Shown: piece after piece, positions 33,508-45,221 of the stretch | How positions within the stretch are numbered: position 1 is the first letter of the stretch | Layout: each line of letters starts with the position of its first letter | Assembly (NCBI GenBank): GCA_025267735.1 | Contig: CM046297.1 | Span: forward strand, 37,164,011 to 37,228,010 | Reading direction: 5' to 3' | Length of the DNA stretch: 64,000 bases | Origin: Mactra quadrangularis | Lineage: Eukaryota; Mollusca; Bivalvia; Venerida; Mactridae | Translations under genes and position numbers: made by a program | Notes under the pieces: generated by a model | What the model was told of the DNA's origin: nothing | Databases searched by the model: none | Seen by the model: only the letters and a program-made list of their open reading frames with translations

Positions 33508-35144
33508 TTTAAAAAAAAATGAATGTTCAAAGCCTAAACGATAAGATATCATTTAATGATATAAATTTCAGAAAGTATTCATTATTCTACACATAAGACA
33601 ATAAAAATGTTAAGAAGGAAAGAGTAAATACCAATTATAAAATGAAAAATGTATAGAAACATTGTGAAGATGGCATTAAGAAAATAAGCCTAGAAGAATG
33701 AATAAAGTGGGTTAAATATATATTAAAAAAATGTAATATAAAGTATGAATGAAATTTTCCTGCTGATCTGATTTTCATTTTAAATCCGTCATTAAAGGGG
33801 CTTAATAAAAATGAACCATTGTAAGGGTTTTACAATAAAAGGGCTTAACCGACATTCAGGGCCGGAGGATGAAATAAAATAGATAATAAGTAAAAAAATA
33901 ATGATGTCATTGTATATACATTCTCGTTATTTAGGTTAGCGTAATTATTCCACCCTAAAAAACCTAATCTGTGCAAATTGACCATCTTTTATGACTCATT
34001 AGGTTATTTTCTTGCCTTTGGGTTCAATTGAACTTTTAAACCAGTCGTTGAAAAAGCTTAAATCGGACACTGAATGTTTTAAAGCCTTAAATTATCTACT
34101 TAACACCTAGGGGCATCTGGATTTATCTCTGCATGAGGGCCGTGCCCGATATTCAGTATGACACTGTAATCCCAACATTCCATGTGTTCATTGCACCTGA
34201 AATTTTAATAATGGTCAAAAATTGTTCGTAACAGTTTGAACGACTGACCCGAACGTCCATTTCAATGTACATCTAGAGTGACATTTAGGTCTGGTAAACT
34301 TTGAAAAGGTTATAAAAATCTCAACATGCTGTGTTTACTTAAGTTTAAGACGACCCTCTGTAAACAGATTTAGATAAACATTTCACTGTGGACCGCTTTA
34401 CTTATTTCAATAGACATCAAAAGGTTGTGTGTTAAACACCGCTTCGATTAGTTTAAAAAGTGCCAAAATTATATACTGCTATGTATAAATATTCTTGAAT
34501 AACTGAACGCTCAGATGTTGCAATTGGTTGATGAAAATTTTAACTGGTCTTTAACTTTGCATAAATAAAGCAGAAAGGGGACTAGTTGTGCCCTGACCCT
34601 TAATTTAAGGTTTCTACACCTATTTCATTTGGCATTGCATTAAAAATTTGTAAAAGTTTAATTAAATGATTTTGGCTTTCAATACCATGAAGAGTAGCAA
34701 AAATTCAATTTCAATTTGGTTGCATTGAGGAAAACTGTTTCAACACAATACGCAAATTGCAAAGAATTCTCGATCATGACTGAGTTGAATTAATGTCTTA
34801 CAAATGTTACAATAAATGAAGATAAATTTCATAGTCTATGTAAATAGGATGTGTATTTTTTTCAGATTTTTCAAATGTGGGAAGATATTTTAATTACGTA
34901 GAAAATTAGTTGTATATCTTAATTCATTTTGATTAATAATATACTTTTATTATAATTATTTATATAACGCCACTAAGTAAATATCATAAATCCAAAGAAG
35001 AAAAAGTACAAGAGAAATCATGACTCGTCTGTCATCCAACCAAAAATTTGTCTTGGCTTTTGCGTTTCAGAAATTGTTTTCAACAATTGTAGAGTAAATG
35101 TTATACGTAAGACAGTTCCGCTATTCAAGCCATCCCCTTGGTGG
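33508..35144. other. Intronic sequence without recognised feature
   Basis: AT-rich, no exon, no element with definable ends. Confidence 0.4.
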
Positions 35145-35566
35145 GTCCTAGCAGCAATCTGATTAAAACACGATCTAAAATTTTCCGCTCACCTACTCGC
35201 TAATTTAGATCTGGCCTTTTTCAAACGAGGGTCACGTTCTGACAGGTGACCTTTTCTCATCATAATATTCATGACGAAATTGTTATGATACGTAACTTGT
35301 TTACATCGTCTACGTCACGCAATTTGAAATGAGCCGTCCAATCACAGACTGTGAATAATACCGTTGTTAAATTAGCTTGCAAACCTTGGTCTAAAAATAG
35401 AAATTACGAAATCAAAATGTTATTAATAGTGTTTTTGTCTAGATGAAAGCTACGCAGTGATTAGTCGACATAAAGGTCATCTCGACGTGACCTTCCATTG
35501 AGATAGTAGAGATCCTGTACGACAATGCTCTACATGATATCTGTTTACAAAGATTGGTCCTAGCAG
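35145..35566 (+). mobile_element. Mutator-like non-autonomous element K, best copy, with target duplication
   Basis: The element itself is 35155-35556 (402 bp). Ends CAATCT and AGATTG are short inverted repeats. The 10-bp GTCCTAGCAG lies directly at both sides (35145-35154, 35557-35566). A 9-10 bp target duplication is characteristic of Mutator-like transposons. There is no transposase ORF. Interior landmarks are GAGGGTCACGTTCTGACAGG, GTCCAATCACAGACTGTGAA and AAAGGTCATCTCGACGTGAC. Confidence 0.85.
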
Positions 35567-35658
35567 TAGAACTTAGCTGTAGTAATTAACCCAATAAAAT
35601 AATGTCAATAGGCCAAGTAAAAGACAAATATGATGGCTCCTTCGTACTGATAAAAGAC

Positions 35659-35909
35659 CAGTGCGCCTTTTTACAAAAATTCTTACGAAAAAAGTTATCG
35701 TAAGTCAAATTCATAATTTTTCAATTCAACGTCAGAAGCATTATTAACATAACAATGATATGATATTCAAAAGGTATACAATATTCTACAATAATTCTAA
35801 TTCAATAATATTTGGCCAATATTGGCCAAAAATAAACATAATATGAATGTTTCTTGCTTTTGACTTACGATTATTTGTATCATAAGAATTTTTGTGAAAA
35901 GCGCCACTG
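35659..35909. mobile_element. MITE family A, copy 4
   Basis: Ends CAGTGCGCCTTTTTAC and GTGAAAAGCGCCACTG. This copy keeps the outermost CAG/CTG bases on both sides and so helps define the element's limits. It lies about 100 bp after element K2. Confidence 0.85.
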
Positions 35910-36262
35910 TTCAGTGTTGTCCAAGAGACATTGTCAGTGGAACCAACCAGCAGGTCCTGAATAAACTACATTGTAATTTAAAAAAAGTTTTTATAATTTT
36001 ATAAAATGAAGAAAATTATTGAACAATGAACTATTCTCAGGAATCAGAAGCATTGATTTAATATAGAAATAAATTTCTGGTAACAGAGATTGCATGGTCC
36101 AGTGTAATAAAGTGTGTTATTTACCGATATCATACACGTTAATTATTAATTAATGTTACATTTTAGGATATAATGTGTTTTATAATGACTTCTCGGGAAC
36201 TGCAAACTTCAAAGATTGAGTAACTAGATATCTCGTATTGCAAGGATTTCATTTTTTTTTGT

Positions 36263-36462
36263 TGAGTTTAACACCATAGCAACATGTTGTTTAGGTCATA
36301 TCATGGCGGTCAGTCAACCTACTCACCATTCCTGGAACAGCTAAATCTTTGGAATTAGCTGTAAACCAGTTACTTGTTGCATACTTCCATCAGTGACTGA
36401 CAACTGCCCTACATTATTTAGAATCAGTGGTAGGAGGGAGATGGCTGTAGCAATTATTTTGC
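36263..36462 (-). mobile_element. SINE family S2, 5'-truncated, minus strand
   Basis: The 3' end (TGTTGCTATGGTGTTAAACT on the minus strand) and body (CAGTGACTGATGGAAG; CTCCCTCCTACCACTG) are present. The tRNA head is absent; sequence changes at about 36462. Confidence 0.8.
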
Positions 36463-36559
36463 ATGGATTTTTTATATGAGATATTTTCATCTTCATACTA
36501 AAATACCAGTATTTATCCAGGATTCGATACTAACTGTTGAGATTCATACAATGACGTTA

Positions 36560-36772
36560 TATCAGATTATCACATTCATACCTTTTCAAAAGAGAGGAAG
36601 CACCTAAATGTATACCATGTGACGAGCATTTCAATGTAAAACACATTCTCCCTGACTGTCAGGATATTAAATACATTTGTGACAAACCTTTAAGGTTAAC
36701 TCACTTAAAGAAGTTTTTGAGTCTGTACCATCATATGCAATACTTAACTTTTGAAGGAAATAAATATATATA
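36560..36772 (+). pseudogene. LINE ORF2 C-terminal remnant
   Basis: The frame from about 36561 reads RYIRLSHSYLFKREEAPKCI then PCDEHFNVKHILPDCQDIKY. The spacing C-x2-C-x7-H-x4-C and the HSYLxKREEAPxC context are those of the zinc-knuckle-like segment at the C-terminus of many non-LTR retrotransposon ORF2 proteins. An in-frame stop lies just upstream (TGA at about 36552), and the frame closes with TAA after GNKYI near 36772. No reverse transcriptase domain remains. The clade is not assignable; CR1, Jockey and I-like elements all carry such motifs. Confidence 0.7.
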
Positions 36773-36839
36773 ATAAAATATAGGATTTTAAATCATTACT
36801 ATCGATTGAATTAATAGTATCATCAAATCTTTCCGGCAC

Positions 36840-36890
36840 GATATGACCTTTTTGTGTTGGTGCACCGTAAAACCCAAACAAACAAACAAT
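36840..36890 (+). mobile_element. SINE 3'-end fragment
   Basis: GATATGACCTTTTTGTGTTG, then GTGCACCGTAAAACCCAAAC and AAACAAAC, resembles the S2 3' end (TATGACCT...GTGTTGC...GTTAAACCCAACAAAC). 5' parts are missing. Confidence 0.55.
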
Positions 36891-37436
36891 GATGTTAAGG
36901 TCTGCAGTAGAACTTCTTCGCTGGTTTTGTCCAGTGATTCAAATTCAATGAAGCTAGCATTTCTGTACTCACAGTGTCCTATCAATAAATACCTCGTGGG
37001 TAGAGGTCCTAAAATCTTCTATATAGGGTTCATTTAGTTTACTTTAAGATGCTAAATATCATGTTTATGATGTTTATGTTTAGATAGATACGACATAAAT
37101 AGGTCAAATTGTTCCCTTGTGTCGATAGAGCACAAAATCAAGTACTATAAATATTGGTGAAGGTAGAATCTGATGCCCCGAGGCAAATGTACCGACACTG
37201 GATAACTTTGACACGATCATTTTACAACCATACTTGGTACTGGGTAGAACTGTTCCCTATCTTTTGTACTGACTTCGGGAAAGGCAGATAATTGCAATTG
37301 GCTACAAATTTAAATTAAAAATGATGGCAATCAGAGTGATCATGTCTCTATGAGGTTGTTTGTTTGTTTGTATCGAGACATGATACTGTAATTGATTAGA
37401 TATTACAACGATGATATCTTGTCATTTGTTATATAG

Positions 37437-37583
37437 CAGTCTCAAAATCAGTGGGTGTCTGATTGCCCGATTGCCTGGGACGACCAATTTCTAATTCAGG
37501 CAATCAAAAATGTTTTGTGGGCAACCTAAATTCTACAAACAAGATATAGTGCTTGCTGCTAAAATGACCTGTTCAGGCAACCA
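37437..37583. mobile_element. MITE family B, copy 3, truncated at the right
   Basis: GATATAGTGCTTGCTGCTAA and AATGACCTGTTCAGGCAACC match copies 4 and 5. The expected end (TTTCGTAGACTG) is replaced by part of element K from 37584. Confidence 0.7.
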
Positions 37584-37657
37584 CGTGACCTTCCACAGAG
37601 AAAGTAGAGGTCTTGTACGACAACGCTCTACAGGATACCTGTTTACGGAGATTGTTA
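37584..37657 (+). mobile_element. Element K 3' fragment fused to MITE B
   Basis: GTGACCTTCCACAGAGAAAG to CTGTTTACGGAGATTG matches the last 74 bp of K2/K3, including the terminal AGATTG. It joins MITE B3 with no spacer. Confidence 0.8.
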
Positions 37658-38138
37658 CCATACTTACTTTCTAATTTGATTCAATATTCTTTATATTGTT
37701 TAGCTAAGATTGGGATCGCTACAATTTTATTATTTCAGTGTATTTTGCTTGTATGTAATTAAGTAAAAACATAATTTTGTCGTATAGACAGATTAACCGA
37801 TTAAAAATGTTTATTTTTCATTAAGAGCATAATAGTCATATCTTGAATGATAATCTTATAAAAATATTAGTTACATGCATAGCTACTTTATAACTGATCT
37901 AGCTTACTTATTAAAAACTTTAAATTGCTCGGAAAATGCATAGGCGGAGCTTAATTTTTTCAAAGGGCAGACAGACAACTTATTGGGGATGTCACCGGTG
38001 ATGTAATACTATGCCTTGAGAATTGGCAAAGAATAAGAAATTTAATCCAAATTATTTCAAAGGGTCAGAATATTGAAAATATTTTTATTTATTTGAATTC
38101 ATTTAAAAACTCAAGGAGTTTTCGGTCAAATTTCTCCC

Positions 38139-38154
38139 GGGGGGGGGGGGGGGG
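38139..38154 (+). repeat. G16 homopolymer
   Basis: Sixteen consecutive G residues. Length may be uncertain in assemblies. It can support G-quadruplex formation. Confidence 0.85.
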
Positions 38155-38439
38155 TCTCACTCGCCTACTACACTTTAACCACACAAGTGGTTGGATTTGT
38201 GTTTAGTAAAAATCTTATTAAAATCGAACAAATATTTTCGTACAAGAAGTACTAATTAAGATATTTGGAACAGATTACGAGGTTATTTAGCTTTGTGGTC
38301 TTCAATATCTTGTTAGCCTTTCCTTGCTGGGAGTATTAACACAGATTAAAAATGTAATTGAAAATTTCGAACAATTCGGAAGATCTGTTGATAGTTTGAG
38401 CCTTATTAGCCTATATTTACTTAAAACCTATGCTATACT

Positions 38440-39010
38440 ATATTGTACTTTATGATAAACCTATACCTTACTGTAGAATTAAAGCCCGTACTATACTGTC
38501 CTTTCTATTGCATAATACTCTACCATATTGTTTTGTAGATGTCTTGACCCGTACCATACCCCTCGTACCATAACCCTCTTTTCGTACCATACCCCTCTTT
38601 TCTGGTGCTTAATCACTCTTCCATACCGATTAACCTTTTTAAAAAACACTTACTATACTGTTTTACACCTGTTTGTTAAAGTCTATGCCATACCATTGTT
38701 CTTCTGTTGCGTAATACTTAACCATTATGTTATTCTATTACATAATCCACTACCATCTGATCTTCACTGTTACATAAACCCCTACCATATCATTTCATCT
38801 GTTGCATAATCATATACCATACTTAACAGATATTTTCTGTTTTATGGCCCTTTAACATACTGATCTTAAATGTTGCATAATCCATTACCATACTGTACTT
38901 TAATATCCCCATACCATACTTATCTTAAATGATGCATAAACCATTACTATACTGATCAATTCTGTTGCATAATCCTATCCCATACTGTACTTTTAATACT
39001 CTATTCCATA
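38440..39010 (+). repeat. Degenerate repeat array (GCATAATCC...TACCATACTGT)
   Basis: Variants of 'GTTGCATAATCCATTACCAT' and 'ACTGTACTTT' recur at irregular spacing of about 30-60 bp across the block. The ORF at 38528-38809 (YHTP-rich) is a by-product. Confidence 0.7.
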
Positions 39011-40377
39011 CTGTGATTTCAAAAGGAGATTTGTTTCGTACTTACATTCAGGAAATGGTCCCAATTTTATAAAAATCTTTTAGTGGTCAAGATTTTTAGA
39101 AATTTGTCCCCTTTTACATAATGATAGAAGTTTAGCTCCTGAATTATGGGATTTCAAGTAAAATATAGAAGGTGTTTATGTGTTGGGTGTTCTAAGAATC
39201 AATGGTCATTTATTGGTCATTTTAGAGTTGCTAATCTTGTCTTTTACAAAAACTGTCCCTGCGGTCACTTAAGAGCCCTTTAAGAAAGCCGTCCAAAATT
39301 TATTGAGAAAGTTGATGTATATTACTTCGGTGTCTGCTTTTTTGTTCTGCTAAAGGACATTTGTTCAATGAAACCAAAATCAAAATGTACATAAAAAATA
39401 AATACTACTTACACATTCTTAGTCTTTGAAAAAATTTCACCCTGCACAGAATTATTTGAATGATTTTGGGATTTTTTTTGGTAATAGATTGAAGTGATTC
39501 ATCGGCTCAGATTAAGATGGATTTTCGATGCAGTTTGCATCGGTTAAAGTCAATTTGTTTTAAATGGGGGGAAAAGAAATTGATTTTTGACGATTGGCGT
39601 TAATAATGATTGGAAAGTCTAGTAATTGCATATTTTATTTGAATGAAATACTTAGCTTAGCATGTGGCAGTTTTAATCTTTTAATACCTTTGTTGCCGAC
39701 TTTGCTGGTTTATTAAAAAATCGCTCACAGATGATTTAATTCGCAATTCTAATAAGTCAAATACATTTTTAACACTCTTCAAAAGAGAGGAATGAATGTT
39801 TGAATACTCTTCATATGTGAGACAGAAATAACTAAATTACCATATATGGGAATGTTAGTGAAATGGTAAAAAAGTCTGCTCCACTCCTCCGCACTTTTGC
39901 CAAAGTTAATTGAAAAAAAGTTACAAATATATTTTGTCAATAAAGATTTACCTATAATCTTCAGCCTGTATAAATATAAAGTCGGGGGTTGAAGTTATCG
40001 AAAGTTCAGTAGATTCGAACAAAGGGATTTGGTCAATTTGTACTGCAAAGAATTTCGTTTGAAATCGGGGAATGTCAGTCTGTTTATTGAATGGGTGGGT
40101 GCACTTGAAAAAAAGGATCAAAAGTGATTTGAGCAAATATGCCTCCGGTTGCCAAAAAAAGTATTTTTGTTTAACGACATATTTATTCAGAATGTGACAT
40201 GTAATGCGAGAAGTCTGTATAAAAAACTTGTTAATTGCCGCGTTAATCCCGTCTAAGTACCGCCATTATGTATTTTGTTCTATATTCTCTTCCGCTCGGC
40301 ACATTTTCTTTTTCTCTATAGTTGACTGTTTACTTATTACATAGATCTTTTGATGTACAGAATCTTTTAAGCATTTT
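39011..40377. other. Intronic sequence without recognised feature
   Basis: No exon or element with definable ends was seen. Confidence 0.4.
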
Positions 40378-40450
40378 GTGGGTTTATCGCAAAATGGTCG
40401 TAACTCAACTCTTTTCTTATATTGAGTTAGACAGTTTTACGCTAAACCCA
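40378..40450. mobile_element. Mini-hairpin repeat family G, copy 2
   Basis: GTGGGTTTATCGCAAAATGG, then TAACTCAACTCTTTTCTTAT, closing with TTTTACGCTAAACCCA. Arms pair over about 18 bp. Confidence 0.75.
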
Positions 40451-40858
40451 TAATTTGGAAAATTTGTGATATTAGTACTTGATAAATATGCAATTGTTTT
40501 TTTATTACCTCTTTTTTAAACACCTTTGTTAATCAAATGTCTGGGAGTTGGTTCATCTAACAATTGTTTCGATTGTTCTCAGGGGTTAATTGGCTGTCAT
40601 TTTCAGTAAGGGGCTGTATATTTTGACCCTTAAAGAACGATGATTGTAAGCATTTACTCCTAACCTTCCATCAACGACTGTTTTTGTAAATGAAATAGAA
40701 TTTGCTTCCTTGGAATGTGACTTTAAGTCTTTTCTAAGGAGGATGGTTTGGTAAATTGTAAAATTCATTTGACTCAGTTTGTTGGAAGGAGAGGTAAAAC
40801 AAAGCAAAAATATATCAAATTCTGTGACTAAAAGCTAAGCTTTGACGATATAAAAAAC

Positions 40859-41165
40859 CCGGGTCAATAGCACAGTTGGTAGCGCGCTGGAATTTGGATC
40901 TTGTGCCCGAGTGGGTGCGTGTTTGAATCCCATCTGGGAAGGTAATACCCTTCCATGAAAATTTGACAATAATGTCGATTTTCCTCCATTGATTAGATAA
41001 TATGGAGAAGTTTCCAGCCTTGTGGAAGGGTAGGTGAGTACTGGTTATAGACTATGGTCTAGGAAAGCGAAGTTAGGTGCGCTGGACACCATAAAATGAC
41101 CTAAATTGTGTTGACATGGCGTTAACTCCAATAAATAAAAATAAATAATAAATAAAAAAATAGAA
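40859..41165 (+). mobile_element. SINE family S1, full-length copy
   Basis: Head CCCGGGTCAATAGCACAGTT, a B box (GTTTGAATCCC), the complete S1 body, GTTGACATGGCGTTAACTCC and an (AAATAA)n tail. Flanked by GATATAAAAA on both sides (40848-40857, 41166-41175), a normal 10-bp target duplication. Confidence 0.9.
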
Positions 41166-41657
41166 GATATAAAAATTTGATTGTTTAAGTTTGGAATAAT
41201 ATGATATATTTTCTACCACACGCAGAGTCGATCATTTTCATGATTTAACTGTTCTCGGATTGGCTGACCTTAATGACCTTGACTGCATTATGACCTTGAC
41301 ATTGACTCGGTGTGAATCAGATGTAGTTCACATGAATCAGATATGACAAAATGTTCGCATATTTAATGAGCGATAAATTATAATAATTAATTTATTCTGA
41401 CTACGACGTGACATCTACACTGAATATTATGAAACATATAGATACTAATTTGCATAATTAAAAATATCTAATTTGCATAATATAAAGACGAGACAATTTT
41501 GAATGAATTATAATTATTTGTCATATTTGGATATATCAGTATATTACTCACTTAAACTTTTCAAAGAATTCAGGATGGTGTAGGCTATTTGCAGTCTGTT
41601 AGTATTTGTTTACGCCCATGCATCTAGCAATTGTTTAAGTCATTTAATGCATTTTAT

Positions 41658-42053
41658 ACTGACAGTCAATCTGATTAAAACCGGATCTAAAATTTTCTGT
41701 TCGCCTACTCGCTAATTTAGATCTGGCCGTGTTCTTACGAGGGTCACATTCTGGTGACCTTTACTCATTATGATATTCATGACGAAATCGTTATGTTTAG
41801 TAATTTGTTTACATCGTCTATGTCACACAATTTGAAATGAGCTGTCCAATCACAGACTGTGAATAATACCGCTGTCAAATTAAAAATAGAAATTACGAAA
41901 TCAAAATGCTATTAATAGTGTTTCGTCTAGATGAAAGGTAGGAATTGATTGATCGGCTTAAAGGTCATCTCAACGTGACCCTTCATTGGAACCTCAGAGA
42001 TCCTGTACAACAACGCTCTACAGGATATCTGTTTACGAAGATTGACTGACAGT
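41658..42053 (+). mobile_element. Mutator-like non-autonomous element K, copy 3, with target duplication
   Basis: The element is 41667-42044 (378 bp, ends CAATCT/AGATTG). ACTGACAGT lies directly on both sides (41658-41666, 42045-42053), a 9-bp duplication. Compared with K2 it has a small internal deletion (lacking GCTTGCAAACCTTGGTC). Confidence 0.87.
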
Positions 42054-42149
42054 TTGCTGTTTTGGAATTCATGACATCGGTACAAAACTGCAATCTCTAA
42101 TAAGCAACTGCCTTCTTTCTCGCGTAAGGATAGTCATTGCCGCAACACA

Positions 42150-42245
42150 CAAACCTGTAGCCCCTGACTTGTGAAAATTAATTCTGACTAGTAAAAAAAA
42201 TTCATTTCATATAGTTGGGTTGGATGATAATTTTGCTTTTTGCTA
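42150..42245 (+). repeat. Dispersed repeat N, partial copy
   Basis: GACTTGTGAAAATT, CATTTCATATAGTTGGGTTG and GATGATAATTTTGC match the centre of the element at 56786-56912. Confidence 0.5.
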
Positions 42246-42926
42246 TATAACATCATAACTTGATTTAGTGCCTGAGAAATTTTAAGGGGCTGGGAAAAGG
42301 GTCAATGACTGCAACAATATGACCAGAAAAATAGTCAGTAAAATCTTTAAAAAAGGAAACCAAACTTCAGGGGCTGTGAGAAGGTGGTCAAGTGATTGTT
42401 TGATTGGCCTACAGTTTTCGATACAGTTGTGGTAACCAACATTAAAATAAACCTGAACAAAAGCCTATTCAGAAAAAATGGAAGGGTCAATGAACCCACA
42501 AAAGTACTTAGAATTGTGAGTAATGCAGTGTATACAACAGCCATAAAAACACAACCAAACTAAATTTAACAGTACATTTGAGACAAAATTTGTCATAGTC
42601 ACAGACTATTTGATGTTCAACAGTGTGCATTAAATTGAATAATTAATTCAACATAAATAAAAGTCATTGAGTTCATGGAGTTACAAACCTTTCACGGAAT
42701 AGTTTTTCTCATGCACCTAAAATATTAAAACTTTCTGGTTGATTCAATTTCCTAATTAATGTTGTTTTTTTTTAAATAATGTTTGCATGTTTTTTTATTT
42801 TATGTATATGAGGGTCACTGAGTGCTTCAAATGTATTGCAAAATGAAATTTTATTTTATATAACAATATTGAAAATTTTGATTAGTTGAGAGAGGGGGGT
42901 TGTAAAAAGATCTTTTGACCAGTATA

Positions 42927-43130
42927 GTAGCCTCTTCAATTACCGGAACGTTCCAAAATGTTCCGTAACGTTAGGTTCGGAACAACTCAACCCAAAGACA
43001 ACTCAACCCGAGACAACTGAATCCCCTACTTACGGGTTGAGTTGTCCCAAGTTGGGTTTAGTTATGCGCGGGTTTAGTTGTCTTCGGGTTAAGTTCTCAG
43101 GTACCAGTGATGTTAGCTAACATTCGTTAC
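42927..43130. mobile_element. Foldback element family C, copy 2
   Basis: Starts GTAGCCTCTTCAATTACCGG. ACAACTCAACCCGAGACAAC pairs with GGGTTGAGTTGTCCC-type units. The right end has drifted (CGTTACTCACTAAAC). Confidence 0.75.
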
Positions 43131-43554
43131 TCACTAAACTTTGGTACGCTAAAGTGTGGTTAACTTTTAAAACAGATTTGAAATGAGAAAAAAACATTCA
43201 CAGCTTTCTTCAAAGTTCCTTTACATACATATTGTTTAGCATTTGGTAAATGTTATTGGCTTTATACTTTAAAATTTGCTTATGATTTTATTTTTCTCTC
43301 TTTTCAGGTAAGAATTTGAACAGATTTTTTATTGATGTATTTGGGTTTTTGTGGTAAGAGTTTGGTTTCAATTGAAGACCCTGAAGACTTGATAAGATTG
43401 TCATATATAATCATGTACCCATCAGAGAGGTTTGCCTATATCTACATGTGGAAAGTTTTTGTCCCTTTAATTGGTAGGAGAGAGTTTATGTTAGTAAAAG
43501 TAAATTTAGTGTAGTCTGACCTAAGTGTTTGAAAAAATTAGTATCCTTTGACCT

Positions 43555-43860
43555 TGTATACAAATTTAATGTCCTCTGACCTTATCTGGTTGTGAAAATG
43601 AGTGCCCATGTAAAAATAGTATCAAATTTACCATATACTGATCAAATTGTCTAAATTTAGTGTTCACTGGCCTTAGATGACAAATTTAGTGGCCTATGAT
43701 CAAAATTATTAAATTTAGTGTACACTAACCTAAGCTGGCCAAATTTAGTAACCACTGATCTTTTTTGAAAATTTAGTGGTATCTGACCTTTATGGTTATA
43801 AAATTTAGTGGCATCTGATCTTGATGGTTTTAATATTTAGTGTCCATTAACCTTATTGAC
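43555..43860 (+). repeat. Degenerate minisatellite with AAATTTAGTG...TGACC unit, locus 1
   Basis: Repeats of 'AAATTTAGTGGCATCTGATC' and 'AAATTTAGTGTACACTAACC' recur about every 30-35 bp. The same unit recurs at 61240-61560. Confidence 0.75.
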
Positions 43861-45221
43861 CAAAGACATTGTTCATTAGAATGGCTTTTGTTCATACCTA
43901 CATTAAAACTATTTATGTATACATTATTTTCATTACATAACTCCAGGATATTGACAAAAACATAATTTTAAAGTCAATAAACAAAGAGTTAGTCATGCAG
44001 GTTTTATTTTAAATTGAACTAAGTAATACTTAGATTTGAAAATGATATTAAAATGTTTTGTTCAAATTACTATATCATATTTTTATACTTATAAAACTAT
44101 CATTAATATTTACTTTGATATTTTGTTTGCCATTTTATTTCATTTTTAAATTTTAGCAATTTTTATTATTTTTTATTATTTATTATTTTTTTGTTTTTAA
44201 TGTTTCGTAATCAAGATTTTTACCCATAATACTTACATAAGACACATGTGTCATCGTGTACCTCGAAGAAATAAAGATATGGTTTGCGATAAAAGTATCC
44301 TTTTTGAATTTCATCCCTCAAAGTGCCACTTAAATATTTTATTTTCACCCACCCTATAATTTGTAAAATTGGTCGCAGTTGGTTGAACACGCAATTTCTA
44401 GTTCCCGATTTCGTAAAATATCTAAAAATATCGCAGATCATGTGAACTAATCCAAAAATCGTGACTTACCTACAATTTTATTATTTACGCTTCTGGATTA
44501 TTTAAATGCGTTGTTTTCGGGCTTTTTACCCCTGGTTGAACAACTAGGCTGTATTTTATATAAAGATTCAATGCTTACTTTTTTAATGGACCAAATTAGA
44601 AAAATATTTTCCGAAATAAAATGTCGAAAAACCCATCAAACCTCATAATGTTTGCACTGTATTATAATATGTAACTATGTCATAAAAATCTTATGATGTC
44701 ATAAAAAACTAATGATGTCATGATTATGCTGTCAAAATTATGGAAAAAAACATATGTACATAAAAGTAACGAGATAAAAATATTCAGTCTATCTTTTTAA
44801 TTGCCTATACTTAAACCAAAGTCACCAGATTTTACTTAACGTTTAATATTTGATAAAAGTCAACGTTAAAGTGTGAGAAAGCATTAACTGTCATATAATG
44901 TTGACAATCATTTGTATTATTGGTTAACGTCCGTACAAAGCTTCGCCAATGATTTACGATTTCTTTTTTGTAATAAAAATTAAAGTGAAGTAAAAATTGA
45001 GTTACATAAAATTTGGTGGTATTAAATATAGATCACTGTTTTTACTTGAGGTCGACATGAAAGATTGGATTTATCCAAATGTGTAGCCTCGTTTAATAAA
45101 GTCTTTAATATTTACTTGACCTTTTTTGTAAACGCTGATGTGGATAACTATTTACCTATCTGCTGAGAAAATAAAAGGGAAAACTGAAATTTCAGAGGAA
45201 ACCCTATGTGAGTGAATTGTT

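Noticed and set aside
38528..38809. 93-residue plus ORF
   Set aside because: Lies in the degenerate TACCATAC repeat array; residues such as YHTP recur from the repeat.
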